Below, piece after piece: positions 40,100 through 49,249 of a stretch of DNA of 64,000 nucleotides. This DNA is from CADEDH01 sp041394285. Its GTDB lineage: Bacteria > Actinomycetota > Acidimicrobiia > Acidimicrobiales > SZUA-35. A program made the translations under genes and the position numbers. The notes below the pieces were generated by a model, which saw only the letters and a program-made list of their open reading frames with translations, ran no database searches and had not been told where the DNA came from. The DNA lies in contig JAWKIL010000004.1 in NCBI GenBank assembly GCA_041394285.1, positions 310,001 to 374,000 on the forward strand, in the 5' to 3' direction. How positions within the stretch are numbered: the stretch's first letter is position 1; each line of letters begins with the position of its first letter.

Positions 40100-42514
40100 C
40101 TACGCCTCCTGGGGCGGGATGGGGTCGGTGTGGGCCGCGATCCAGGCCTGGCCCAACGCCAGGCCTCCGTCGTTGGGCGGGACGACGCCGTGGGTCAGCA
40201 CGGCGAGATCGGGCCCGGCGGCGGCCAGCCGTCGCCGGCACAGCTCGGTGAGGGCCACGTTCTGGAACACGCCGCCGCCCAGCACCACGGTGTCGAGCCG
40301 GCGGGCCCGGGCGACGGCGACGGCCACGGCGGCCGCCGCGTCGGCCACGGCGCAGTGGAAGCGGGCCGCGACGAGCCCGGCCGGCACCCCGGCCCGCACG
40401 TCGTCGACCACGGCGGCGATCACGGGGGCGACCTCGATCCGGGTGAGGCCGCCCTGGTCGGTGAGTCCGAAACGGTACGCCGCCACCGGCTCGTCCCAGG
40501 CCGCGCCGGCGGCCGACTCGAGGTCGATGGCGGCCTGGGCCTCGAAGCTGATCTCGTGGCGGAGGCCGGCGAGCGACGCCACGGCGTCGAACAGCCGGCC
40601 CATGCTGGTGGTGGGCACGCAGCCGGTGCCGGTGTCGAGCATCCGGGCCAGGAGCCGCCCGTCGGCACCGTCGGGTCCGCCCGGCATCTGGGCCACCGGT
40701 GGCAGGTCGGCGGTCCAGGCCACGCCGGCCGCCCGGAGGTGGGCCAGCGCCACCCGCCACGGGTTGCGGACGGCGGCGTCGCCCCCGGGGAGGGGCACGG
40801 GGGCCAGGTGGGCCACCCGCTCGTAGCCGTGGGCCGACGCCACCAGCACCTCGCCGCCCCAGATCGTGCCGTCGGGGCCGTAGCCGGTGCCGTCGAAGGC
40901 CAGACCCACCGCGGGACGGCCGGGGTCGGCCCCGTGCTCGGCCAGCACGGCGGCCACGTGGGCGTGGTGGTGCTGCACGGTGACCACCGGCGTGGCCCCG
41001 GCCCGGCGCCGGGCCCAGCCGGTGGTGGCATAGCCGGGGTGGGCGTCGATGGCGATGACGTCGGGCTCCACGCCGTAGAAAGCGGCGAACCGGGTGACGG
41101 CGGCGTCGAACGCCTCCAGCGTGTGCAGGTCGTCGAGGTCGCCCAGGTGCTGCGACACCCAGGCCTGGCCCCGGGCGGCCAGGCAGAACGTGTTCTTCAT
41201 CTGGGCTCCGGCGGCCAGCACCGTGCGCCCGGCGGCCCCGGGCATGGCCACCGGGATCGGGGCGTACCCCCGGGCCCGCCGCACCGGCAGCAGACCAAGA
41301 CCCCCTGCACCTCCCGCGCCGACCTGGCCGCCGACCCGCACCACCGAATCGTCGCAGGGGGTGGCGATGGGGCGGTCGTGGGCCAGGATGGCATCGGCCA
41401 GCGGGGCCAAGCGGGCCCGGGAGGCGTCGTCGTCGCCGTGGATGATGGGCTGGCCGCCGAGGTTGGCGCTGGTCATCACGAGCGGGGGCATGTCGCCGGC
41501 CAGCAGCAGATGGTGCACCGGGGTGTAGGCCAGCATGACCCCCACCAGTGGGCTGGCCGGCGCCACCAGGGGCGACAGGGCCTCGCCGGCCAGCACGGCC
41601 GGGGTGGCGGGGGCGAGCACCACCGGCCGGGCCGGCGAGCGGAGCTGGGCCGCTGCCTCGGGGGTGAGCTGGGCCAGGAGGCGGGCCGGGCCGACGTCGG
41701 CCACCATCACGGCGAAGGGCTTGTCGGGCCGGTGCTTGACCTGGCGGAGGCGGGCCACGGCGTCGTCGTCGGTGGCGTCGCAGGCCAGGTGGTAGCCGCC
41801 CAGGCCCTTGACGGCCACGATCTCCCCCGCCCGCAGCGCCGCCCGGGCCGCATCGATGGCAGCGTCGCCGGTGGCCGGACCGAGCCGATCGGCCGGGGTG
41901 CTCCCGACGGGCCCGAACATGAGCGACGGCCCGCAGTTGGGGCAGGCGATGGGCTGGGCGTGGTAGCGACGGTCGCCCGGGTCGGCGTACTCGTCGGCGC
42001 AGTCGGCGCACATCGGAAAACCGGCCATCGTCGTGGCCGGGCGGTCGTAGGGCAGGCCGGTGATGATCGTAAACCTCGGCCCGCAGTTGGTGCAGGTGAT
42101 GAACGGGTGCCGGTAGCGGCGGTCGGCCGGGTCGAACAGCTCGGCCAGGCAGTCGTCGCACACCGCGGTGTCGGGCGGCACCAGCGTGCGGGGTGTGTCG
42201 CCGGTGACGCTGTCGACGATGCAGAACCCGCGGCCGGCTCCCGGGGGACCGGACGGCACCGGCCGCCGGGTCACCGAGTCGACTCGGGCCAGAGGCGGGG
42301 CCTCGGCCACGATCCGCCGGGCCAGCTCGTCGAGGGCCGCCGCCGGGCCAGCCGCTTCAACGAAGACGCGGGCGGCGTCGTTGCCCACGCAGCCGTCGAG
42401 CCCCAGCCCGGTGGCCAGGCGCCACACGAACGGCCGGAACCCGACGCCCTGCACCACCCCCGTCACCTCGATCCGCTCCACCCGGCTCCCCCGGGCGACG
42501 GGGGTGGCCGTCAC
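40100..42514 (-). CDS. hypF: Carbamoyltransferase HypF
   Basis: An 804-aa multidomain protein. The N-terminal acylphosphatase domain has GVVQGVGFRPFVWRLA. Zinc fingers follow (CDDCLAELFDP ... CTNCGPRF; CADCADEYADP ... CPNCGPS). The YrdC-like domain has AVKGLGGYHLACDATDDDAV and PVVLAPATPAVLA. The Kae1-like carbamoyl-adenylate domain has VQHHHAHVAAVLAEHG, GLAFDGTGYGPDGTIWGGE and VLGGGVFQNVAL. It activates carbamoyl phosphate and loads HypE. The start overlaps the stop of the NHL-repeat gene by 4 bp. Confidence 0.96.
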   Translation of the reverse strand: MTATPVARGSRVERIEVTGVVQGVGFRPFVWRLATGLGLDGCVGNDAARVFVEAAGPAAALDELARRIVAEAPPLARVDSVTRRPVPSGPPGAGRGFCIVDSVTGDTPRTLVPPDTAVCDDCLAELFDPADRRYRHPFITCTNCGPRFTIITGLPYDRPATTMAGFPMCADCADEYADPGDRRYHAQPIACPNCGPSLMFGPVGSTPADRLGPATGDAAIDAARAALRAGEIVAVKGLGGYHLACDATDDDAVARLRQVKHRPDKPFAVMVADVGPARLLAQLTPEAAAQLRSPARPVVLAPATPAVLAGEALSPLVAPASPLVGVMLAYTPVHHLLLAGDMPPLVMTSANLGGQPIIHGDDDASRARLAPLADAILAHDRPIATPCDDSVVRVGGQVGAGGAGGLGLLPVRRARGYAPIPVAMPGAAGRTVLAAGAQMKNTFCLAARGQAWVSQHLGDLDDLHTLEAFDAAVTRFAAFYGVEPDVIAIDAHPGYATTGWARRRAGATPVVTVQHHHAHVAAVLAEHGADPGRPAVGLAFDGTGYGPDGTIWGGEVLVASAHGYERVAHLAPVPLPGGDAAVRNPWRVALAHLRAAGVAWTADLPPVAQMPGGPDGADGRLLARMLDTGTGCVPTTSMGRLFDAVASLAGLRHEISFEAQAAIDLESAAGAAWDEPVAAYRFGLTDQGGLTRIEVAPVIAAVVDDVRAGVPAGLVAARFHCAVADAAAAVAVAVARARRLDTVVLGGGVFQNVALTELCRRRLAAAGPDLAVLTHGVVPPNDGGLALGQAWIAAHTDPIPPQEA

Positions 42515-43716
42515 GGGCCGAGGCTCCAGACCATCACCCGGTTGTTGCCGGAGTCGGCCACGGCCAGGCGGCCGGCGTGGAGGCTGAGCCCGTAGGGCCA
42601 GCAGAACGTGTCCGACCCCACCAGATCCCAGCGGTTCTCGCCCACGGCGGCGAAGTCGAGCTGGCCCAGCACCCGGGTGGCCGGCTCACCGGAGCGGGAC
42701 GGCAGCCCGTCCCACACCAGCACCCGGTTGTTGGCCGTGTCGGCCACAGCCAGCACCTCGCCGGCCCCCGGGCCACCTCCCTCGTCCACGGCCAGAGCGT
42801 AGGGGAACCGGAGGGTGGCGGCCGACTGGGGGGCGTAGGGCAGCTCGTCGGCGGTGGTGAAGCCGGGCTGGCCCCACACCTCGTCGGCCGGGCCGTCGCC
42901 ATCGGGGGGTGGGGTCCAGCCCAGCACCCGGTGGTTGCCGGCATCGGCCACCAGCAGGCGGTCGGCCGTGCCGGCCAGGTCGTGGGGCCAGCGGAAGCTG
43001 TCGGGCCCGAGGCGACCCCGGTTCTCGTCCCGGGAACAGCCGTCGGGCTGGCCCAGCACCACCGCCGGGGCCTGGCCCGGCTCGGGGATGCCGTCCCACC
43101 CCAGCACCCGGCGGTTGCCGGTGTCGGCCACCCAGAACCGGCCGGCCACCACGGCCAGGCCGAAAGGCCACCAGAACCCGGTGGGGCGGCAGGGACCGCC
43201 GCCGTTCTCGTCGACGTCGTGGGGGCCGGTCTGGCCCACGATCACGTCGGGGGCGACGTCGCTGGCCGCCGGCACCTCGTCCCAGATCAGCAGCCGGTGG
43301 TTCCAGGCGTCGGCCACCACCAGGCGGCCCTCGTGGACCAGCACGCCGGTGGGCAGCCGCATGCCGCGCTCGGGCCCCCGACCCCCGGCCTGGGCCCCCT
43401 CCGAGGCGAACCCGGGCTGGCCCAGCACCACGTCGGCCGGAGCATGGCTGCCGGGGCGGGGATCGTGCCAGATCAGCACCCGGTGGTTGCCGGTGTCGGC
43501 CACGATCAGGCGTTCGCCGTCGAGCCACACCCCCCGGGGCCCGTACAGCTGGCTGGCCGACGGCAGGGCCGACGGGAGGGCCAGACCCCCGGGGGCGGGG
43601 GCGCCGAGCCAGGTCTCGGGCCGAGCCCCGCCGGTGCGGTCGGGCCCGGCGGCGTCGGCCACCGGCAGGCTCCAGCCGGTCGACACCCGGGCCCGCTGGT
43701 GCACGACCTCACCCAT
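42511..43716 (-). CDS. NHL-repeat beta-propeller protein of the hydrogenase operon
   Basis: A 401-aa protein composed of six to seven NHL repeats. Each has the core ADTGNHRVLIWD / ADAGNHRVLGW / ADTANNRVLVWD, preceded by a PxG[VL] strand (YGPRGVWLDG, RWPHDLAGTADRL, RFPYALAVDEG) and spaced by VLGQPG-type turns. Such a six-bladed propeller is a known companion of group 1h hydrogenases and is thought to be scaffolding or electron-transfer related. No signal peptide is evident. ATG at 43716 is inside the end of the Rieske gene; the open frame further upstream is antisense-type overlap with that gene and was excluded. Confidence 0.88.
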   Translation of the reverse strand: MGEVVHQRARVSTGWSLPVADAAGPDRTGGARPETWLGAPAPGGLALPSALPSASQLYGPRGVWLDGERLIVADTGNHRVLIWHDPRPGSHAPADVVLGQPGFASEGAQAGGRGPERGMRLPTGVLVHEGRLVVADAWNHRLLIWDEVPAASDVAPDVIVGQTGPHDVDENGGGPCRPTGFWWPFGLAVVAGRFWVADTGNRRVLGWDGIPEPGQAPAVVLGQPDGCSRDENRGRLGPDSFRWPHDLAGTADRLLVADAGNHRVLGWTPPPDGDGPADEVWGQPGFTTADELPYAPQSAATLRFPYALAVDEGGGPGAGEVLAVADTANNRVLVWDGLPSRSGEPATRVLGQLDFAAVGENRWDLVGSDTFCWPYGLSLHAGRLAVADSGNNRVMVWSLGP

Positions 43717-44461
43717 TGGTGGCCCGCAACCAGATGCGGTCGCCATGGACGGCGCAGGCCACGGCGTCGAGACGGGACCCGGGGGACGACAGGCACTCGC
43801 CGGCGGCGGCGTCGTAGCGGAAGCCGTGCCACGGGCACACGAGGACCCCATTGTCGAGACGGCCGCCGTCGAGCGGGCGCCCCTGGTGCACGCAGGCGTT
43901 GCGGAAGGCCGCCGGGCGGCCGGCCACGTTGGTGACGAGGAAGCTCGACGGCACGGCGGTGGCCCCCGCCACCACGTCGAACCGGAGCATGGTGCCCACG
44001 GGCACCTCGGCCCGGGCCGGCCCCGGCACCCAGCCGGCCGCCGGGTCGGGACGCTCGGTCCGGGCCGGTGCCCGCCGGCCGAGCGAGCTGAGCGGGATGA
44101 AGGTGGTGGTCGGGCCGGGGGCACTGGGCGGAGCCGGCGACGACGCCCCCTTGGCTCCGGCCGGAGGAGGAGTACGGACGATCCCGTGGAGCGAGAGCAC
44201 GGCCAGCACCGCCGGGTCGTCGACGAGCTCGAACAGCAGCTCCTTGCCCCGGGGATCGGCCTTGAGGGCCTGGACGATGGCCACCAGGGCCGGCCGGTGG
44301 AAGGCCTCGATGGCCGCCTTCACCGCCTCGGCCCGCTCCCGGGCCTCGGGGGCGAGAGACTCGAGCGCCGCCGCCGCCTCGTCGACCCGGTGGGCCAGCT
44401 CGGCCAGCGACGGGCCGTCCTCGTCCACCGCTGACGGCGCGACACCGGTGGGGGCCGGCAT
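43709..44461 (-). CDS. Rieske [2Fe-2S] protein with helical N-terminal domain (HhyE-like)
   Basis: A 250-aa protein. Residues 18-95 form a helical domain (LAELAHRVDEAAAALESL, ALKADPRGKELLFELVDDP, LSLHGIVR) like that found at the N-terminus of NifU-type proteins in hydrogenase loci. After a Pro/Ala linker, residues 145-250 are a Rieske domain with CVHQGRPLDGG and CPWHGFRYDAAAG, supplying Cys-x-His and Cys-x2-His. In actinobacterial uptake hydrogenases such Rieske proteins relay electrons from the small subunit towards quinone. Overlaps both neighbours. Confidence 0.87.
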   Translation of the reverse strand: MPAPTGVAPSAVDEDGPSLAELAHRVDEAAAALESLAPEARERAEAVKAAIEAFHRPALVAIVQALKADPRGKELLFELVDDPAVLAVLSLHGIVRTPPPAGAKGASSPAPPSAPGPTTTFIPLSSLGRRAPARTERPDPAAGWVPGPARAEVPVGTMLRFDVVAGATAVPSSFLVTNVAGRPAAFRNACVHQGRPLDGGRLDNGVLVCPWHGFRYDAAAGECLSSPGSRLDAVACAVHGDRIWLRATNG

Positions 44462-45789
44462 CAGGCGCCCCGGGTGAGGCCGGCCCGGTGGCGGGCCAGG
44501 TCGTCGAGGAGGGAGGCGACGGTGCGGGCGGCGTCGTGCTCGTCGTAGGCCACGAACAGGCTGCGGGCCTCCTGGAGGCGGCTGGCGGCGTCGTCGAGGT
44601 GGCCGAGATGGGCCAGCGCGTTGCCCTGGTTGGCCAGCACCCGGGCCCGGCCCAGCGGATCCCGTTCGGCGTCGCGCTGCTCCAGCACCTCCTGGTACAG
44701 CCCGACGGCCTCGGCGATGTTGTCGGCCTGATGCTTCGACGGCAGGTACACCAGGGCGTTGGCCAGGTTGAGCTGGGTGCTCGACCAGCGCTCGGGATGG
44801 GTTTCGGGAGTGAAGTACGTCAGCGCCTCCCGCATCGACTGCACCGCCACCCCCATCCGGAGCTGGTCCGACGCTTCGTTCATCGGCATCATCAGGTAGG
44901 CCAGACCCAGGTTGGCGTTGGCCACGGCGAAGGTCTCGGGGGCGGTGGCCGCGTCGACCAGAGCCATGGCCTGATGGTAGTGGTCGATCGCCTGGGCCAT
45001 GAAGCGAGGGGCCGCCTCCGACCGCTCCTGGAACAGGGCCCCGACGGCCACGTGCAGCTCGGCCCGGCTCACGTGCAGGTCGGTGCCGGCCAGCAGGTCG
45101 AGCGCGGCCTCGAAGGTGACGGCGGCCCGCTCGGTCCCGCCGTCGTCGAGCTGGGCGTTGGCCAGCTGGCCCATGAGCTGACCGGCCAGAGCGGCCGACA
45201 CCGGATGGGCGGCCTGGGCCGCCGCCTCCAGACGGTCCACCGCCGCCGCCCGATCCCGCCGCTCCAGAGCCAACACGGCCCGGGCCGCCAGCACCATCGC
45301 CGCGATCTCCCCGTCGACCCCGTCGGCCTCGATCTGATGCCCCGGGGCGTCACCGGCGACGGCCTCCGACATCAGATCGGGAGGTTCAGGCAGGAGTCCG
45401 AGGATGAAGCCGAGGGTGTCGACGTGGGCGGCGAACGCCGGGTCGGCCAGGGCGGCGGCGTCGGCCCGGAGTTGCAGGAAGGCGTCGGGCGACGGGTCGA
45501 GCACGAGCCGGTTGGCCGCCAGCAGCGGGTCGGCGCCGTCGCCGGCCGCTGACGGAGACGGAGACGGCAGCCCGGCCAGCGCCCCGTCGAGGTCGCCGTC
45601 GAGGGCCCGCTCGTACCAGGCCAGGCCGGCCGGGAACGCCGCCGGCCGATGGCCGGCCACCAGGGCCAGGCGGGCCTCGTCGAAGGCCGGATCGGCCGGG
45701 ATCAGGAGGTAGCCGGCCGGCAACCCGAACACGCCCAGGGGCTGGGGCCGGGCCAACACTCCGGGGCTGGCGGTGTCATCCGTTGCCAT
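44461..45789 (-). CDS. TPR-type protein of the hydrogenase operon
   Basis: A 442-aa protein. The first 170 residues are poorly conserved-looking, Ala/Pro/Asp-rich. From about 175 there are tetratricopeptide-type helical pairs: AAMVLAARAVLALERRDRAAAV, GQLMGQLANAQLDDGGTERAA, TFAVANANLGLAYLMMP, STQLNLANALVYLP and RVLANQGNALAHLGHLDDAA. TPR proteins recur in high-affinity hydrogenase operons; the role (assembly or membrane docking) is unknown. It shares single-base to 14-bp overlaps with its neighbours. Confidence 0.82.
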   Translation of the reverse strand: MATDDTASPGVLARPQPLGVFGLPAGYLLIPADPAFDEARLALVAGHRPAAFPAGLAWYERALDGDLDGALAGLPSPSPSAAGDGADPLLAANRLVLDPSPDAFLQLRADAAALADPAFAAHVDTLGFILGLLPEPPDLMSEAVAGDAPGHQIEADGVDGEIAAMVLAARAVLALERRDRAAAVDRLEAAAQAAHPVSAALAGQLMGQLANAQLDDGGTERAAVTFEAALDLLAGTDLHVSRAELHVAVGALFQERSEAAPRFMAQAIDHYHQAMALVDAATAPETFAVANANLGLAYLMMPMNEASDQLRMGVAVQSMREALTYFTPETHPERWSSTQLNLANALVYLPSKHQADNIAEAVGLYQEVLEQRDAERDPLGRARVLANQGNALAHLGHLDDAASRLQEARSLFVAYDEHDAARTVASLLDDLARHRAGLTRGA

Positions 45790-45994
45790 GGATGGGTCCT
45801 TCGATGTCTCGGCTGGCTGAACGCTTGATCCAACTGGCGGCGATCTCGGCGTGGCGCCGGGTGCGGTAGCGGTTCACGGTACGGCGGATGACCTCGTCGG
45901 GGAAGATCACCACGATCTCCACCGCCCACTGGCCACTGTCCTCCACCACGTACGTCTCGACGGCCAGGGCCGGCTCGTCACCGGGACCGCTCAC
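45776..45994 (-). CDS. 72-aa conserved-type small protein of the hydrogenase operon
   Basis: A compact frame MSGPGDEPALAVETYVVEDS followed by GQWAVEIVVIFPDEVIRRTV and RYRTRRHAEIAASWIKRSA. It overlaps the maturation-protease gene by 17 bp and the TPR gene by 14 bp, both strong signs of real, coupled translation. Predicted beta-beta-alpha; no domain name known to me. Confidence 0.75.
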   Translation of the reverse strand: MSGPGDEPALAVETYVVEDSGQWAVEIVVIFPDEVIRRTVNRYRTRRHAEIAASWIKRSASRDIEGPIHGNG

Positions 45995-46544
45995 CGGCGT
46001 CCAGCCCGTCCGACACGCCGGCCCACTCGGCCCGGATGCGATCGGCCACCAGCCGCATGGCGTCGGCCACCGCAGGGGTCAGCTCGGCTCCGGGCGTGGT
46101 GTCGGCGATCTCGATCAGGTAGACGGTGATCTCGGCCGGGTACTGGTCGGCCAACAGCCACCGACCGAAGGCGAGGGCGTGGTCCCACCGGAACTGGTGG
46201 GTGTGCAGCCCCTCCAGCGGCGGCAGCTCCTCCAGCTCTTCCCCCGGCACCCGGTAGACGGTGCCCGGCTCGGCCCCGGTGGCGGCGGCGTCGACCAGGA
46301 TCACCCGCTGGGCCCCCCGCATCTTGAACGCCACATCCATGCCGGCCGTGCCTCCGTCCACCAGCACCACCCCGTCGGGGATGGCGCCGGTGTCCCACAG
46401 GTGCCGGATGAGGACGGGGCCGACGGCGTCGTCGCCCCGCAGCAGGCTGCCACACCCGATCACGACGAGGTGGGGGGCCGCTGGCCCGGCACCCCCCTGC
46501 TCGCCGCTCAGCGCCAAGCGCCGCGCCTCCTCCACCGAGATCAT
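45978..46544 (-). CDS. Hydrogenase maturation protease (HyaD/HycI family)
   Basis: A 188-aa protein (MISVEEARRLALSGEQ). It has VIGCGSLLRGDDAVGPVLI, the nickel-sensing Asp/Glu motif of hydrogenase endopeptidases, then VVLVDGGTAGMDVAFKMRG, VILVDAAATGAEPGTVYR, and LHTHQFRWDHALAFGR, whose His is the third metal contact. It removes the C-terminal peptide of the large subunit after nickel insertion. Starts 23 bp after the large-subunit stop. Confidence 0.92.
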   Translation of the reverse strand: MISVEEARRLALSGEQGGAGPAAPHLVVIGCGSLLRGDDAVGPVLIRHLWDTGAIPDGVVLVDGGTAGMDVAFKMRGAQRVILVDAAATGAEPGTVYRVPGEELEELPPLEGLHTHQFRWDHALAFGRWLLADQYPAEITVYLIEIADTTPGAELTPAVADAMRLVADRIRAEWAGVSDGLDAGERSR

Positions 46545-46567
46545 GCGAACGACCGCCCGAACCGGTG

Positions 46568-48175
46568 TCAGACCATCCCGTTGATGACGAAGCGGGACAG
46601 CTCCTTGCCCGATTTCCCGTCGTAGGCGTGCACCGTGCACACCAGGCAGGAGTCGAAGCTGCGGGCGACGTGGCCCAGCTCCACGGGGTCGGAGGTGTCG
46701 CTGATGGGTGAGCCCACCAGCGCCTGCTCGATCGGCCCCAGCGTGCCCTGCCCGTCCCGGGGCCCGATGTTCCACGCCGTGGGCGTGACCACCTGGTAGT
46801 TCTCGATCCTTCCGCCGTCGAGCACGATCCAGTCGGACAGGGCGCCCCGGGCCGCCTCGGTGGACCCGAAGCCCTTGCCCGACTCATGCTCCACCGGCTT
46901 GGAGTAGAAGCTCTCCCGCAGGTCGAGGGCGTCGAGCCACTGGCGTACCCATTTGAAGTACTTCGGGCCCTCGTGCACCCGGGCCAGCTGCCGGACCATC
47001 ACCGACGGGCCGATCCGGTTCATGATGTCGGCGAACAGCGGGTCGTCGTCCTGATGGGGACCGGCCCCTGGTGCGGCCGCCGCCATCCGCCGCGCCAGGG
47101 GTCCGGTCTCCAGGGGGATGTACCCCTGGCCCTCGACGTTGTACCGGGGTGATTTGGCCCACGAGTACTTGCCCTGCTTGGTGCCGTCGGCCGGGTCGAT
47201 CGGGTTGGTGACGCCATCCCACGGGTGGAGCAGACCCTCACCGGCATAGAAGCTGTGGGCCGTGTCCTCGGCCACCCGCAGGTGGTCGAACTCGCTGAAC
47301 TGGCCGTTGGCGTAGATGCCCGACCGGTTGATCAGCGCCGCGTTGCGGCCCTCGATCGTGGGGTTCCGGTACAGGTCGGGATCGAAATAGGTGCCAGTGG
47401 CGATGTAGTTGCCGCAGCCGGCACCGTAGGTGTCGAGCCCCACGTCCATGCAGTAGCGGATGAAGAAGCCGCAGTCGCTGTTGTGCTGGGCCTCGTTCTC
47501 GTCCACCCAGGCCAGGACGTCGTCCCACGTCTTGTTCTCCAGCCACCGGTCGACCGAGCAGCCCAGCCACTCGCCTTCCAGCCAGGCCCCCTTCCAGTTC
47601 TCCAGGATGGCGATCGACCGGGTGACCTCGGCCAGGGTGGGGGCGCACATCACGCCGCCCGGCACCATGAAGCTGGAGTGGGGCCACTGGCCGCCGAACA
47701 TGGCGTAGACCTCCACCGGCTTGCCCGACAGCACCACGCCCTTCTGGTAGGCGGTGCCCACGTAGGGGGCGAAGCGGCGCACGGCCTCCTCGTAGAGGGG
47801 CGAGCGGGCGTACTTCTTGTTCGTCAGGTCGATGGCGAACAGGGCGTAGAAGTACCGGGGGATCGACTGCAGCGTCTCGCACGCCTGGGCGATGTTGCGG
47901 ATCAGGGTGGCGTTGGGCGGCATCTCGGTCTGCCACGCCGTGTCCAGGGCGTAGGCCGACTTGTAGAGGTGGCTGCCGCCGCAGATCCCGCAGATGCGGG
48001 GGGTGACGATCAGGCCGGCCTGGGGGTCCTTGCCCTTCAGGATCATCTCGAAGCCGCGGAACATGCCGGCCGTGGTCCAGGCCGACGAGACGACGCCGTC
48101 GTCGATCGTCACCCGCACGTCGAGGTCGCCCTCCACCCGGCCCAGTGGGCTGACGTTGAGATCAATGGTGCTCAT
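46568..48175 (-). CDS. hhyL: [NiFe] hydrogenase large subunit (group 1h type)
   Basis: A 535-aa protein. The L1 motif is RICGICGGSHLYKS (Cys62, Cys65) and the L2 motif is DSCLVCTVHAYD (Cys510, Cys513, His516). These four cysteines coordinate nickel and iron. The 19 residues after His516 (ending VINGMV) are the extension cut off by the maturation protease. GRVEGDLDV at the N-terminus and overall length fit the actinobacterial high-affinity (Hhy, group 1h/5) enzymes that scavenge atmospheric H2; this clade call is from motif style and gene neighbourhood. Twenty-eight bases separate it from the small subunit. Confidence 0.95.
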   Translation of the reverse strand: MSTIDLNVSPLGRVEGDLDVRVTIDDGVVSSAWTTAGMFRGFEMILKGKDPQAGLIVTPRICGICGGSHLYKSAYALDTAWQTEMPPNATLIRNIAQACETLQSIPRYFYALFAIDLTNKKYARSPLYEEAVRRFAPYVGTAYQKGVVLSGKPVEVYAMFGGQWPHSSFMVPGGVMCAPTLAEVTRSIAILENWKGAWLEGEWLGCSVDRWLENKTWDDVLAWVDENEAQHNSDCGFFIRYCMDVGLDTYGAGCGNYIATGTYFDPDLYRNPTIEGRNAALINRSGIYANGQFSEFDHLRVAEDTAHSFYAGEGLLHPWDGVTNPIDPADGTKQGKYSWAKSPRYNVEGQGYIPLETGPLARRMAAAAPGAGPHQDDDPLFADIMNRIGPSVMVRQLARVHEGPKYFKWVRQWLDALDLRESFYSKPVEHESGKGFGSTEAARGALSDWIVLDGGRIENYQVVTPTAWNIGPRDGQGTLGPIEQALVGSPISDTSDPVELGHVARSFDSCLVCTVHAYDGKSGKELSRFVINGMV

Positions 48176-48203
48176 GGGGTCGTTTCTCCTGCGTCAGCTG
48201 GGC

Positions 48204-49175
48204 CTAGACAACGAACATGTCTTCTTTGGACCATTCGGGGGCCGCCACCCTGGCCGCCGCGGCGTGGGCCATGTAGGTGAGGTGGTCGGTGCCCTCGGGG
48301 ACCTCCTTGGGGATGATCCCGTTGACCTTCTGGGTCTTGAACACCGTGCCCGGGGCCAGCTCCATGAACGGGAACTCGGGCTCGGTGCAGCCGATGCAGG
48401 GCATGCCGGCCCGGGTCTTCGAGCTCTGCCGGTTCCACAGGATGCGGTTGCACGGCGAGTGCGTCATCGGCCCCCGGCAGCCGAACTCGTAGAACAGGCA
48501 GCCGGTGCGGGTGCCTTCGCCGAAGGCCAGCGTCGACTGCTTGTACTCGAAGAACTGCACCCGGGTGCAGCCGGTCTGGGTGAAGGTCTTGAAGAAGGTC
48601 TGGGGCCGGTGCAGGTCGTCGAGGGCGATGTCGGCCGTGCGGCCCGAGGCCAGGGCCACCAGGATCTGGGTGATCCAGTCGGGGTGGGCCGGGCAACCGG
48701 GGATGTTGATCACGGGCAGGCCGGCCTTGGACACGAAGTCGGGTCCGAGGAAGCCGCCCTTGGCCCGCTTGTGGAACTGCAGGCCGGTGGAGCTGGTGGG
48801 GTTGGGCTCGGCCGCCGGGATACCGCCCCAGCAGGCGCAGTCGCCGATGGCCACCACGATCGAGGCCGCCGCCGCCAGCTCGCTCACCCATTCCTTCATC
48901 GGGCGCTCGGCGAAGATGTTGTAGCGGCCGGTGCCGTTGGGACCCTCGATCACGGTTCCCTCGAACACGAAGATGTCGAGGTCGCGGGTGCCGTCGGCGC
49001 AGTCGCGGAAGATCTTCTGGGCGTTCTCGCCCAGCTCCATCCCCAGCGACGGGTGCCAGATGATGTCGAGCCCGAAGTCGACGATCAGGTCGACGACGTT
49101 GGGCTCGTCGGCGTTGAGGAAGGACATGGTGTTGCCGCTGCAGGCGCCACCATGCAACCAGAGGACGGAGGCCAT
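48204..49175 (-). CDS. hhyS: [NiFe] hydrogenase small subunit (group 1h type)
   Basis: A 323-aa protein starting MASVLWLHGGACSGNTMSF; this ATG is chosen because homology begins there. There is no Tat signal and no C-terminal anchor, consistent with group 1h. FeS ligands visible: Cys12, Cys113/Cys115 (GDCACWGG) and Cys161 (NIPGCPAH) for the proximal region; Cys203, 226, 233, 242, 260 and 263 for the medial and distal clusters. Position 15, Cys in classic CxxC enzymes, is Asn here; the proximal cluster of this group is known to use a non-cysteine ligand in a characterised relative. Confidence 0.95.
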   Translation of the reverse strand: MASVLWLHGGACSGNTMSFLNADEPNVVDLIVDFGLDIIWHPSLGMELGENAQKIFRDCADGTRDLDIFVFEGTVIEGPNGTGRYNIFAERPMKEWVSELAAAASIVVAIGDCACWGGIPAAEPNPTSSTGLQFHKRAKGGFLGPDFVSKAGLPVINIPGCPAHPDWITQILVALASGRTADIALDDLHRPQTFFKTFTQTGCTRVQFFEYKQSTLAFGEGTRTGCLFYEFGCRGPMTHSPCNRILWNRQSSKTRAGMPCIGCTEPEFPFMELAPGTVFKTQKVNGIIPKEVPEGTDHLTYMAHAAAARVAAPEWSKEDMFVV

Positions 49176-49249
49176 CGCTTCGCTTGCTCCTTTCGGTGGC
49201 CAGGGTCGACCCGGCCACGCGTCCACACGTTCAGTTCATCTACGACGGA

